Positions 35,035 to 46,898 of a DNA stretch of 64,000 nucleotides are shown in pieces. The notes beneath the pieces are model-generated. The model made no database searches. It was given only the letters and a program-made list of their open reading frames with translations, and was not told the origin of the DNA. The DNA comes from Protonemura montana (Eukaryota; Arthropoda; Insecta; Plecoptera; Nemouridae), in contig OX387612.1 in assembly GCA_947568835.1 (NCBI GenBank), positions 9,734,001 through 9,798,000 on the forward strand, written 5' to 3'. Every line of letters starts with the position of its first letter. Positions within the stretch are counted from its first letter, which is position 1. The translations under genes and the position numbers were made by a program.

Positions 35035-37105
35035 ACCCCGACTGCATCCAACTGTAAGCACGGAGAGACGGCCCAGATAAAACCAGCAAACGTAATTGGA
35101 TCATCCCCCACCCTCCCCTACCCTAGAACTTGCGAGAATTTTCGTGGTCTGTAGCTGAGCCTTTTGTGGAGAGGGTGGGGAAGAAGTTGGGTGGGGGACA
35201 TGAACAGTTTGTTTTATGTCTCCCCTTTGTTTCGATATGCCCACCCCCGTGTTCAGCATCACAGTCACAGTGCTCATTAAACAGGGCAAACACCAGCCTA
35301 CTTGAACTTTGTATGCGACAGTACGACCTGTCACGTTTAAGGATGTGTCTATACTGAGATGTTTTCAGTTTTTTTTAGTGGAGCTTTTATGACCTCGATT
35401 ATGACTTTTCTCCAGTGGAATAGAATTAGATGAAGAAAGCTATTTTTTTAATGTCAACAGTGGAACAAATTAAGACATCTTTGTCTTTTGTCATTCTATT
35501 TTACTCGAAAAAAAGGCACGTTCTTGAAAAGGTCCTGTACCTGATCGATCACGACCTAGCCTAACCTGTCATGACCTGATTTTTTAAATTGGCAATGCCT
35601 GGTCTCAACATGAAATTCAGCTTATTTAGGTGTAAACTTGGTCAAAAAGCTAAATTTATTTGTATTTATTTTCCTGAAATTTGTCGTTGCTGAAAAGTAA
35701 ATTATTACATTCCTACAAAAAATCTAAAAAAATTTATTAAAATGTGGTATTCACTCAATGAAAGAAAGGTCTTTCATGTTTTAACATGTTTATCTAGCAT
35801 AGTTTAGCTATCAATAAATTATTTAGGTGCTTAGCATGACTTACATTTTATGACAAGCAGTGTGATTTATTAAGTTTTCAATTTTTTTAAAAAATATTTG
35901 CGGAAAAATTTTATTTAAAAAAGCCACCAAGCTGCTCGTTTCTTAACTGAGTCATAAGACCTCTTATATTAAAAAGTTGATTATTTTATGTCTTCCTATT
36001 GTGTATTTAGAGATGACTTCTATATCGCCACAAGAAACCCTCAGGAAAAATGATCAAAATTGTTTTTTTTACGTTTTTTGTCCTAGTTTTTTTTTCCAAC
36101 CACACCAAAAGATCTCTTTCACTTGCTAGGGTAGGTTCAAGGTAACAATTGGTGGATTTCTATCAATATCAAAATTATGCAAACGAACCTTGAGCAATGC
36201 AAGAACCTCCTATCAACATACCTCCATATAAATTCAACAAGCAATAAATAAGCCAATCAACACTTGATCTTAAAGGTGAAAACCAATTTTTAGGTTATGT
36301 TTTGAAGTTGCTTTTCGTAAAATCGTATCAAAACGAAAAAAAAACCTGGCAAAAGTCTCCCATCCAACTGCAGTCAAGGCAATGCAACAAACAATCAAAC
36401 TAAATGTATGCCAATCAAATCCTAGCAACAATAATGCTGGCAACCAAAACTTGAATAAATAATCATGAAATCCAGTCAGTGAGCTACAATCTCCCAACTA
36501 GCGACAGCCAAAGCAATGCAACAAACAAACTAAATCTGTGCCAATCAAATCTCGATTATCAAGATGAAAGCAAATTCGACGTAGCAATTCAAAAGCAGTT
36601 ACCGGTCGTACAATTATTACTTTGCCGAGAGCGTGTTTCAAATCGCACAAGAGAGAAATTGAGAGTGAGAAAGGGACGGAAAACAGGGGAGATGAATTTG
36701 TGTGTAGGGTGGTATAGCGGCTAGACCTTCCGCTACTAACTAGATCGAGTTAGACAAGGGCAGGGCAAGGTCCCAACCCTCGTCGTCCCGTTATATCATT
36801 ACACCCTGAGTCATCCGCAATAATTACTTAGCTATTGGCCGTGGGGGTACCCGTGATCAACCAGTTTTGAATTACTTAAAACTTATTATAACGCAATTTA
36901 TTATCTTCTCATTAGCTAATTGCTTGAGGCTTGCGTACCCGTGGTCGGTTTCGTTAGTTTTGTTAATGCCTTCAAGCGTTTTATTCATTTTAATTACTCT
37001 TTCTGTACGTTTGTGGGCGAAACATTGTGTTAGTCTTTGCAGGTAAATTCGTATAGTTGAAAATTAATTGAGATGGATTGCTCTTCTATACTGCAACAAA
37101 ATTTA
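35035..37105. other. Gene-free stretch
   Basis: A diverged duplication of about 50 bp (GCAATGCAACAAACAA, then CCAATCAAATC) sits at about 36380-36425 and 36512-36555. A tRNA-like scrap (GTGGTATAGCGGCTAGACC, about 36708-36726) could be a SINE box A but has no convincing B box. No exon is supported. Confidence 0.4.
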
Positions 37106-37111
37106 AGACCA

Positions 37112-37722
37112 CGTACAGTATGACCAGTTCTGTTCGGGAGAGAGGTTGGAGGGATGAAAGTTAAGCAACACTGCGCTGGGTCAGGTATTGGATGGGTGAC
37201 CATCATACACATGACCAGTTCTGTTCGGGAGAGAGGTTGGAGGGATGAAAGTTAAGCAACACTGCGCTGGGTCAGGTATTGGATGGGTGACCATCATACA
37301 CATGACCAGTTCTGTTCGGGAGAGAGGTTGGAGGGATGAAAGTTTAGCGACACTGCGCTGAGCCAGGTATTGGATGGGTGACCATCATACACATGACCAG
37401 TTCTGTTCGGGAGAGAGATTGGAGGGATGAAAGTTAGTACAGCAAGTTCAATCGCCTTGCTTATCAACCTCTCGACAGCATGGATTTGTGGAGGAATCCT
37501 GTTTTTCGCGTTGTACCGTCCTTCGGAAGGGACGTTAAGCCGGTGATCCCCTTGGTGCTCTTTGACAGGAGTAGACTACGTGCCGGCACCGAGTTTCCCT
37601 CGTTCCTTCTAGTTTAGGTTACATTCGGTATAATTCTTAGAATCACCCATGGATCTAATAAGGGAACCTACTACACTAGTAACGCAGGGTCAGCTGTCAA
37701 AACAGTGCGTCGTTAAACAATG
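37112..37722 (+). mobile_element. 5S-derived SINE with four tandem heads
   Basis: Four head units at 91-bp spacing (GTCAGGTATTGGATGGGTGA and variants) precede the complete body (CATGGATTTGTGGAGGAATC, GGAAGGGACGTTAAGCCGG). The tail is GTGCGTCGTTAAAC near 37705. It is among the most intact multi-head copies. Confidence 0.88.
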
Positions 37723-37724
37723 CA

Positions 37725-38262
37725 AATCAATCAACACTCCCTACCGTAATGAACATTCTTAAGGTCCATTAAATAATCACCCTTTCTAAATACAGGAACA
37801 TACCGAACGAACGAACTAAAATCGAAACAATCAGTCACTCAAATGAAAAGGATTTCTGCCAACTCATTTCTATCGATTATTCTCTCTCCAAGTTAAGGGT
37901 GGCGCAAGTATATCCTTGCGTTTTGAAAGTGGAAAATATCGGTGGGGTCGGTAAAATGAGGGCAAGGAGGGAGAGGAACGAAGTGCGTCAGGTCACGCAA
38001 TCGAATTTTATGCGTGAGTTTACGGAAATAACGAGCCGTACTCGAAACCTCAGTGAACTAGTCTTTTGCTGTGCGAACAAAAACTTTTTTTTTTCTTTTG
38101 AATTGGCAAAGACATGGTTTAAACCTTTCATTCCTCTTTTGCTCTTGAATCCAAATTTGTATGACGGATATTTTTCTTCCCTAGCGCCCTTATCTTGGTT
38201 AAAGCAATTGGTTGAAAGGGCAAAGTCATTTTTTTTCTGACATTTCAAATAATTACATTCTT
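37725..38262. other. Gene-free spacer
   Basis: Overlapping ORFs on both strands (37899-38248) with no recognised similarity. Nothing else is seen. Confidence 0.4.
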
Positions 38263-38265
38263 ATC

Positions 38266-38516
38266 AGTCAAGCCCATGAGAGAAGATACCAGCACAAGGA
38301 CTGTCCCCAGCATTGCTACAGTCTAGCCCGTGAGAGAAGATACCAGCACAAGGACTGTCCCCCTGCATTGCTACAGTCTAGCCCGTGAGAGAAGATACCA
38401 GCACAAGGACTGTCTCCTGCATTGCTACAGTCTAGCCTGTGAGAGAAGATACCAGCAAAAGGACTGTCTCCTGCATTGCTAAAGTCTAGCTCGTGAGAGA
38501 AGATACAAAGATTCCA
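38266..38516 (-). repeat. 54-bp minisatellite, about 4.5 units, inverted
   Basis: The unit AGCCCGTGAGAGAAGATACC, then AGCACAAGGACTGTCCCC, is the reverse complement of the array at 45600-46898. The array is joined on its right to unrelated GC-richer sequence. Confidence 0.95.
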
Positions 38517-38955
38517 AAGGTTTTCAAAATGGTCTGCCGTTGGTTTTATCGTAGACCCGCGGCTTGCGTATTTGGTGACATTTTGGACACCTTGGCTGGT
38601 AACGGGAAGCCAATTCTTGCCACGGGAATTCCTGGATGTCTGGCGGAGACATGGGAAACCACGATGACACCGACCACCGCTAGACAGAGACAGGTTGATT
38701 GGCAGAGACAATCAAGAAGGACGAATTACTGTGGAGCGCAGGTTGTCAACGTTCATCTAACTCAACCATTGAATTTAACTTTTATAACTTTTATACTTTC
38801 TTTCCTTTTTCCCCACTTTCTTCGAGCAATTATTTAATTAATAATTAATTACAAAAAGCATTAAATATCCACATTAAATAAAGTAAATTCCTGTATATCT
38901 TCTTTATTTCCTTTTTTTTTACATTGGGCATTCTAGCACCATTGAGTTCATAGCT
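38517..38955. other. GC-richer patch, unassigned
   Basis: At 38525-38760 both strands are open (about 80 codons on plus, continuing the minisatellite frame on minus). I recognise neither translation. It may be a transposon fragment. Confidence 0.3.
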
Positions 38956-38959
38956 AAAG

Positions 38960-39240
38960 TCAGAGAGCCAGCGCTAATGTTACACTTTCTGCTGAGCAAA
39001 CGAGGCCGGCAACACATGGTAGCGGTCAGCGCTACCCGGTAGCACTTGCGTCATTCCGTTAAAACAAATAATAACATAAGAACGACTCAAAATATCGATA
39101 ACCGTAAATCAATCGTTTAGGCTGGCATTGTTAAATATTAATTGAGCGTAAAGCAGTATTTCAAAACGATGGTGACTCCACCTAGCATCATCATCGATTT
39201 TTCTAGCGGTAAAGTAGTTAGTTATTGGGCAGCAGCTATA
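38960..39240 (+). mobile_element. Long-TIR-family MITE copy
   Basis: GCTGAGCAAACGAGGCCGGC, then AACACATGGTAGCGG, GCACTTGCGTCATTCC and CAAAACGATGGTGACTCCAC correspond to blocks of the copies at 58985 and (reversed) 26195. Confidence 0.65.
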
Positions 39241-39291
39241 ATTCTGTAGGCAGGGCTAGTACTACACGTTCTTTGGTTCTACCGTTGAGTG

Positions 39292-39801
39292 TAGGTTCTA
39301 GGTAGAGAAACAACGTCAATGTTACAGTCTCTGCGTGTAATATGGCCACCAAATGACTGCCTTACCGACAAAAATGCAGAGTACCGGAACGTCACGTCAA
39401 GTGGAGCCACTGTCGTATGAAATTTAATTTCGATCTTTCTCGTAGGTTACTCGCTCTTTAATATCGTTACGTGTATATCAATCGTTGAGGTAAACATTGA
39501 TGGAGATTTTTTGAGCATGAAAAGTTTCAAAAGCGAGTTAACCTACGAGAAATATCGAAATTAAAATTCATACGACAGTGGCTACACTTAACGTGATGTT
39601 CCGGTACTCTGCATTTTTGTCGGTAAGGTAGTCATTTGGCGGCCATCTTTCACGCAGAGACTGTAACATTAAAGTTCTGCCTCTACCTAGAACCTGCACA
39701 CTCAACGGTTTAACATTAACGTTCTGTCTCTACCTAGAACCTGCACACTCAACGGTTTAACATTAACGTTCTGTCTCTACCTAGAACCTGCACACTCAAC
39801 G
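39292..39801. mobile_element. Long-TIR MITE with triplicated 3' terminus
   Basis: The ends are CCGTTGAGTGTAGGTTCTAG and CTAGAACCTGCACACTCAACG. The arms of about 180 bp are nearly complementary. A 6-bp target duplication GTTCTA flanks the element exactly (39286-39291 and 39802-39807). The last 47 bp of the right arm is present three times (AACATT at 39665, 39712 and 39759). Without the two extra units it would be 416 bp, close to the 413-bp copy at 60872-61284. No ORF is present. Confidence 0.9.
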
Positions 39802-39824
39802 GTTCTATGGACAAGCCTACTTTT

Positions 39825-40932
39825 AGACCTCCATGAGGTCCTAGAGGCAGGTTTAGTTCTAAACCTTCATGAGGTCCTATAGGCAGGTTTAGTTCTAAAC
39901 CACCATGAGGTCCTATAGGCAGGTTAAGTTCTAAACCACCATGAGGTCCTATAGGCAGGTTAAGTTCTAAACCACCATGAGGTCCTATAGGCAGGTTTAG
40001 TTCTAAACCTCCATGAGGTCCTATAGGCAGGTTTAGTTCTAAACCTCCATGAGGTCCTATAGGCAGGTTTAGTTCTAAACCTTCATGAGGTCCTATAGGC
40101 AGGTTTAGTTCTAAACCACCATGAGGTCCTATAGGCAGGTTAAGTTCTAAACCACCATGAGGTCCTATAGGCAGGTTAAGTTCTAAACCACCATGAGGTC
40201 CTATAGGCAGGTTTAGTTCTAAACCTCCATGAGGTCCTATAGGCAGGTTTAGTTCTAAACCTCCATGAGGTCCTATAGGCAGGTTTAGTTCTAAACCACC
40301 ATGAGGTCCTATAGGCAGGTTTAGTTCTAAACCTCCATGAGGTCCTATAGGCAGGTTTAGTTCTAAACCACCATGAGGTCCTATAGGCAGGTTTAGTTCT
40401 AAACCACCATGAGATCCTATAGGCAGGTTTAGTTCTAAACCACCATGAGGTCCTATAGGCAGGTTTAGTTCTAAACCTCCATGAGGTCCTATAGGCAGGT
40501 TTAGTTCTAAACCACCATGAGGTCCTATAGGCAGGTTAAGTTCTAAACCACCATGAGGTCCTATAGGCAGGTTTAGTTCTAAACCACCATGAGGTCCTAT
40601 AGGCAGGTTTAGTTCTAAACCTCCATGAGGTCCTATAGGCAGGTTTAGTTCTAAGCCACCATGAGGTCCTATAGGCAGGTTAAGTTCTAAACCTCCATGA
40701 GGTCCTATAGGCAGGTTTAGTTCTAAACCACCATGAGGTCCTATAGGCAGGTTTAGTTCTAAACCACCATGAGGTGCTATAGGCAGGTTTAGTTCTAAAC
40801 CTCCATGAGGTCCTATAGGCAGGTTTAGTTCTAAACCACCATGAGGTCCTATAGGCAGGTTTAGTTCTAAACCACCATGAGGTGCTATAGGCAGGTTTAG
40901 TTCTAAACAGTCATGAGGTCCTATAGGTAGGT
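39825..40932 (+). repeat. 36-bp minisatellite, about 30 units
   Basis: Units recur every 36 bp (GAGGTCCTAT at 39871 and 39907). Most contain GGTTTAG-TT-CTAAACC, a near-perfect 16-bp palindrome; a minority have GGTTAAG. The array lies just to the right of the MITE at 39292-39801. Confidence 0.97.
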
Positions 40933-40934
40933 CA

Positions 40935-43380
40935 AAACTTCCCTATCACTAGTCACAGGTCACTATCGGTGCAAACACGGTAGTCCGTGTAGCGGATGTG
41001 CAGCTAATAGATTGATGGGCTGATCTAGTCGGGGTTGCCGTCAAGGAGATTAGTTTCCGGCCGTAACGTCCCTCGGGGCTGACGCCTCCCTATCCTGGCC
41101 TCTGGAATGGGATGGGGGGGGGGGGTGAGCGATCACGTCAGCAATTTTACGACACACCTAGAAGTCTCTAGCAACGATTCTACACGGGAGGTCGTCTCAC
41201 AAACATGGTACCAGACGTTATGCAGAGAGTGGAACGTTGGAGGATGAGCGTCAAGTTGACACGTTGACCCTTTTTTAGGAGTGTGTCATTTTTTTTTAAT
41301 TGAGTTTGACAGAATGATTTTTTTTTTGCTGTCATCAAATTAGTTATGGAGTGGTGCCAATTTGCCGTAGATTCCCTAGTTGCTAAAGACTGTACCACTG
41401 TTCTGCAGTCGCCACAGAATCGTTATCTTCTAGCTTCGAGAGCAACTTTGTCTTAGCGAACTTGCTGATAACGACGACAAGTTCGTGGCTTATCGTGTGG
41501 TACTCTCTCTGCACTTTAATGCATCCGTGCACACTTCCGTTTCCGCATCCATTCTTGCACGACGTGCCGACCTAGTTTTACAGGGGAAATAAAGCTGGTC
41601 ATGTGTTTGGTCGTTGGACACTTTTATAAGCATAATATTTTACTGCTACTTTTGAAATGTTTTTTTTTTGTGGACAGTTTCCGTTTCATGTATTTTTTAA
41701 AACTTAAAGTGGTAAAAGATATTAACAACCTACCGTAACATTTTGTTGGTTTAATGTCCGATTCAACGAACATCGAGGTACACTTGATTGAAATTCTGTT
41801 AAAATGTAAAATTCATTTTTACTAATTTTCTGATATTTTTAAAAAATAAAGAAACGAGTTTTGAACAAATACTAAAAAAAAAAAACATGAAAATTGACAT
41901 TCAAATGTTGTCTTTGTTCAATAAGCCACTCTTCTGTCAGTGTTTTTCTTTGTTTTCATCTCCATATAATCTCCATATAAAATTTGAATTCACATCAATG
42001 TTTATTTAAATTTGAATCCGCTGTTTGATATCAAAGAAAATCCTTCCAGAAGTAATCACAAAACATAACATTCTGATGAAAACTTGTAAAGTTTCGCTGA
42101 TCAAAGTAAAAATGAAGCCAAGAGTTAGGATTGGAAGCAATGATTTATTAAGATGTAGTTAATAATATCTTAGAAGCACCGAAGTCAACTGACTCTCCTC
42201 GGGGTCGGAGCCCTTCAGGATCGTCTACCTACCTACCTGCCCCGGTGGAGGGACAGGTAACTAGCTGCACAAAGCGGCGGGATCGTTACAAACTCTATGC
42301 TAACAACTATATTTCTCTCGCTTTACGTGTAAATTGTCAAATTAACTTGCTATTGAATTGAAAAAATATGCCATTGATTTGTAAAATGTCAAATCTTGAT
42401 CCGATTCAGAATTTAAACCTAGTTTAGCCTGATTTTTGTGCAATCGGCTAAAAACGAAAACTTTTCGAGCATTTTTTTTTTTGAAATCTTTGTCAAGTCA
42501 GCAAAAGTAAATGGATTTTTTGACAAAGGGTGCTGGTGAATTTTTACGGGTAAGAAATACAAAAGCAATACATAATTTAGCTGTGTTAAGCAGTGATCAT
42601 TTCTTCTTTGCTCAATCCTGCCCTTTCAGAGTTTGTTTCTTATTTAACACAAAAACATGGCCGCCATCTTGAGTTTGTTTGCGTCAAATCACTTTCGAAC
42701 AGAATTGTTGCTGTTTTCCTGCACCAGTCTAGGAGGCGGTGTGATTTAGCGCAAAACAAATGAAACTTGTGAAAAAATCATCTTCTCTGCTCAGAACTAT
42801 TTCCAAAAAAATTATGACACAGTCGTTCAAAATCAATTTTAAGTTGCCACAAGATATATTTAAATTTACAAGCATCTAGCCACCTTTTAAAGTAGCAGAT
42901 CAGTAGAACACTATGTCTTAAACGGTTATCATTTATCAAATAAGATCTGTATCAGTTTTCAAAATAATTATCAATCTCTTACATCCTAAAAAACACCTAG
43001 ACAACAATAAAAACCATTGAAAACATCTGAACAAGAGAATCGACAAACTTGAAAATGCACGACGAATCGAATCAACGTAGCTCTGACTCAATGAAATATT
43101 CATGCGGCGTAGGTTTGTGAAGGGAGGGATGGGATAGAGAGGTTGGGGGCGGGGAACATGAAGGGGCAGTGCATTTTGTAACCTTTGCAAGCCTAGAGTA
43201 TTGATCCCAGCAACCGCCACCACCACCACGGCATTCTGGAAGCACACCTGCCAAAAAATACACCCCCAATTGACGTCAACAATGCTGTCCCAATATACTA
43301 CCCAGTGGCGGTTTACCTGCGAAATTAGCGTTTTCACTTGTGCTTATGTCGACTTCATTCACCTAGTCACTGGATTTCAC
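40935..43380. other. Gene-free stretch
   Basis: G12 run at 41114-41125, a CCTA microsatellite scrap near 42225-42238, and AT-rich sequence elsewhere. ORFs at 42936-43401 are on both strands, mutually overlapping and unrecognised. Confidence 0.4.
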
Positions 43381-43384
43381 CACC

Positions 43385-43990
43385 ATAGTACCAAGCAGTG
43401 ACCCCGACCTAGAGCGGTGATTCGTAGCCCTGGTATTACTGTCAGTAGCACACTGCTAACTAGCACTACCATAGTACCAAGCAGTAACCCCGACCTAGAG
43501 CGGTGATTCGTAGCCCTGGTATTACTGTCAGTAGCACACTGCTAACTAGCACTACCATAGCACCAAGCAGTGACCCTGGTATTACTGTCAGTAGCACACT
43601 GCTAACTAGCACTACCATAGTACCAAGCAGTGACCCCGACCTAGAGCGGTGATTCGTAGCCCTGGTATTACTGTCAGTAGCACACTGCTAACTAGCACTA
43701 CCATAGTACCAAGCAGTGACCCCGACCTAGAGCGGTGATTCGTAGCCCTGGTATTACTGTCAGTAGCACACTGCTAACTAGCACTACCATAGTACCAAGC
43801 AGTGACCCCGACCTAGAGCGGTGATTCGTAGCCCTGGTATTACTGTCAGTAGCACACTGCTAACTAGCACTACCATAGTACCAAGCATTAACCCCGACCT
43901 AGAGCGGTGATTCGTAGCCCTGGTATTACTGTTAGTAGCACCGTGCTAACTAGCATCACCATAGCACCAAGCATTTGACCCCGACCTAGA
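43385..43990 (-). repeat. 86-bp minisatellite, about seven units, inverted
   Basis: Reverse complement of the array at 28275-28770. One unit is 60 bp (GACCC at 43572, next at 43632), missing the same 26 bp as the short unit of the other array. The rightmost units are the most diverged. Confidence 0.95.
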
Positions 43991-43994
43991 GCGG

Positions 43995-45350
43995 CAGTAT
44001 CAATTAGACTCTGGCTTCAGTAACGCTTCATGCAATTGGTTGCTTTGTCCTCACTGCACTGCGATAATCAACTGAAACCCAGTATGCCTTCTTAATGCTA
44101 TCGTCGTAGCACCTCCGTAATACCGGTTGCTAGTGGTGCTGAAATCAACAAACTCTAGCATTATTGAAAAATGCTTCTATAGGTCAAGGTTTAAAAAAAA
44201 AGGTAGCACCATAGTAGCATCTTCAAATAGCTCTCTAGGATAAACCAGAATAAAAACGGTCCCTCCGATGCCACCAAAAGTAACAGAAATCCCTCCACTG
44301 TTACCAAAGTAACGAAATATCTGCGGTGCCACCAATATAAAAAAAAACTTTCCTAGTGCTACATAAATCACATACGATTTTTAAACAAGCTTACCAACGT
44401 CCAAACAGAATAGTGTTGAAACTTCTTTACATGGTTAAATGTAACTTTTAGTTGGAAGTCTGCGTTGATTTTTATTTGATTGCAAGAGTTGGCCCGCTGA
44501 ATATTTCTAGGCTTGTTAAATAAAATAAACGATTTCAGTTTTGCTTTAGTTTCGATTCGTTGAAATTGTCTTGCATTTCCTGTTTAACTGTTATAGACAA
44601 TAAAACATGAAGGTATGCCGTGGATAACATAAGGACCGATCTCCGATTTGAAATTGAATGTCGTTAGGATAAAAAATTAGAAAAATTAGAATTTGCGAAT
44701 TTTGTGCGCTATAAAATAGCTGAATCTGTCAAGAATGTTTCTTCTAAAATGTCGTTTCAGTATTTAATTATAGATCACAATAAAATGAGAGGTATGGCCA
44801 TTTGAAAAAATCCTGTGCATATAAGAACTGGCAGAATAATCTATCTGGATTTGCTTTATTGATAAAACTAAATCAATCTGGCAACGTATTTCCACAAAAA
44901 TTGGAGCGAGTCAAATACTATTTAAGTAGAATGCCTTAGTAATCTGTCATTTAGAGGCGAATTCGATTTCCCTCACCGATATTCCCAACTCTAAGCTTGT
45001 TATGTGGACGTTGTAAGTACGCTAATCTCGGGATACCCCGGGATATCCGAACAAATCCCACGGGACTTACTCTAACATTCAGCTAAAATACTTGGAGTGA
45101 GGGAGGGTGAAGCGCACGGCTTTCATCACCTAAATGAGCAAAAATTATATTCACGATTGCACAACGTATTGACATTGATTTGAAAAAAACAAAGTTTCTT
45201 TTCAAAAATTTCAAATTCTATCAATTTTCTTGTTTTTCAATTATTTTCAGAGAATTATCGTTCTACCACAGCGCAAACTGTCTTGAATTATTTGGGTATT
45301 TAAAGCAGAACTTCATTCAAAAAGGTTTAACTCCGTTCAGCTAAAGAACA
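43995..45350. other. Gene-free stretch
   Basis: Sequence around 44100-44350 weakly recalls the adjacent 86-bp repeat (AGCACCATAGTAGC) but shows no regular period. No exon was recognised. Confidence 0.4.
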
Positions 45351-45357
45351 TATATTA

Positions 45358-45460
45358 CCGCTAGAGGCGACCAGCGGTCGTTTTGAGGTGACTTGCGGGC
45401 CAACTGTCAATTTGTAATACTCTACAAATCCTCTCCGTTGGTGTCCACCTTTTTATTTTG
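45358..45460 (+). repeat. Dispersed repeat block, copy 3 of 3
   Basis: GCTAGAGGCGACCAGCGGTC, then GGCCAACTGTCAATTTG and AATCCTCTCCGTTGGTGTCC match the blocks at 4788 and 10506, with more divergence. Confidence 0.6.
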
Positions 45461-45599
45461 CTCCAAAGCTGTTTTTGTACCATGATATTTGATTTTTCGG
45501 CTCTTATAGGATCGCTTCTATCAATAACAACAGTTTTTGAATATAAATTATTTATTGCGAGAACCCGCCTCTGAAATTACATCTTACATTGCATTCATG

Positions 45600-46898
45600 G
45601 GCTGAAAGCAATGCAGGAGACAGTCCTTGTGCTGGTATCTTCTCTCACGGGCTAGACTGTAGCAATGCAGGGGGCAGTCCTTGTGCTGGTATTTTCTCTC
45701 ACGGGCTAGACTGTAGCAATGCAGGGGACAGTCCTTGTGCTGGTATCTTCTCTCACAGGCTAGACTGTAGCAATGCAGGGGACAGTCCTTGTGCTGGTAT
45801 CTTCTCTCACGGGCTAGACTGTAGCAATGCTGGGGACAGTCCTTGTGCTGGTATCTTCTCTCACGGGCTAGACTGTAGCAATGCAAGGGTCAGTCCTTAA
45901 GCTGGTATCTTCTCTCACGGGCTAGACTGTAGCAATGCTGGGGACAGTCCTTGTACTGGTATCTTCTCTCACGGGCTAGACTGTAGCAATGCAAGGGTCA
46001 GTCCTTGAGCTTGTATCTTCTCTCACTGGCTAGACTGTAGCAATGCAGGGGTCAGTCCTTGAGCTTGTATCTTCTCTCACGGGCTAGACTGTAGCAATGC
46101 AGGGGCAGTCCTTGTGCTGGTATCTTCTCTCATGGGCTAGACTGTAGCAATGCAGGGGACAGTCCTTGTGCTGGTATCTTCTCTCACGGGCTAGACTGTA
46201 GCAATGGAGGGGACAGTCCTTGTGCTGGTATCTTCTCTCACGGGCTAGACTGTAGCAATGCAAGGGTCAGTCCTTGAGCTTGTATCTTCTCTCACTGGCT
46301 AGACTGTAGCAATGCTGGGGACAGTTCTTGTGCTGGTATCTTCTCTCACGGGCTAGACTGTAGCAATGCTGGGGACAGTCCTTGAGCTAGTATCTTCTCT
46401 CACGGGCTGGACTGTAGCAATGCAGGGGACAGTCCTTGAGCTTGTATCTTCTCTCACTGGCTAGACTGTAGCAATGCAAGGGTCAGTCCTTGCGCTGGTA
46501 TCTTCTCTCACGGGCTAGACTGTAGCAATGCCAGGGTCAGTCCTTGTGCTTGTATCTTCTCTCACTGGCTGGACTATAGCAATGCTGGGACAGTCCTTGT
46601 GCTGGTATCTTCTCTCACTGGCTGGACTATAGCAATGCTGGGACAGTCCTTGTGCTGGTATCTTCTCTCACGGGCTAGACTGTAGCAATGCAGGGGACAG
46701 TCCTTGTGCTTGTATCTTCTCTCACTGGCTGGACTGTAGCAATGCTGGGACAGTCCTTGTGCTGGTATCTTCTCTCACGGGCTAGCCTGTAGCAATGCAG
46801 GGGACAGTCCTTGTGCTGGTATCTTCTCTCACGGGCTAGACTGTAGCAATGCAGGGGACAGTCCTTGTGCTTGTATCTTCTCTCACTGGCTAGACTAA
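45600..46898 (+). repeat. 54-bp minisatellite, about 24 units
   Basis: Units recur every 54 bp (AGACTGT at 45654 and 45708), containing GACTGT, 13 bases, ACAGTC as an inverted repeat. Because 54 is divisible by three, frames stay open on both strands (about 100 codons each). Neither has start context or similarity that suggests a gene. Several units have one-base deletions that break the frames. Confidence 0.97.

Noticed and set aside
36270-36497. Hydrophobic minus-strand ORF as a small membrane protein
   Set aside because: It overlaps a diverged duplication, the opposite strand is also open nearby, and no splice or start context supports it.
39825-40932. Telomere-like repeat because of TTTAG and CTAAA motifs
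   Set aside because: The period is 36 bp and it lacks runs of the insect TTAGG pentamer.
45584-45900. ORFs of about 100 codons on both strands in the 54-bp array
   Set aside because: The repeat length is a multiple of three so stops are avoided by chance; both strands are open, and frame-breaking one-base deletions occur further along.
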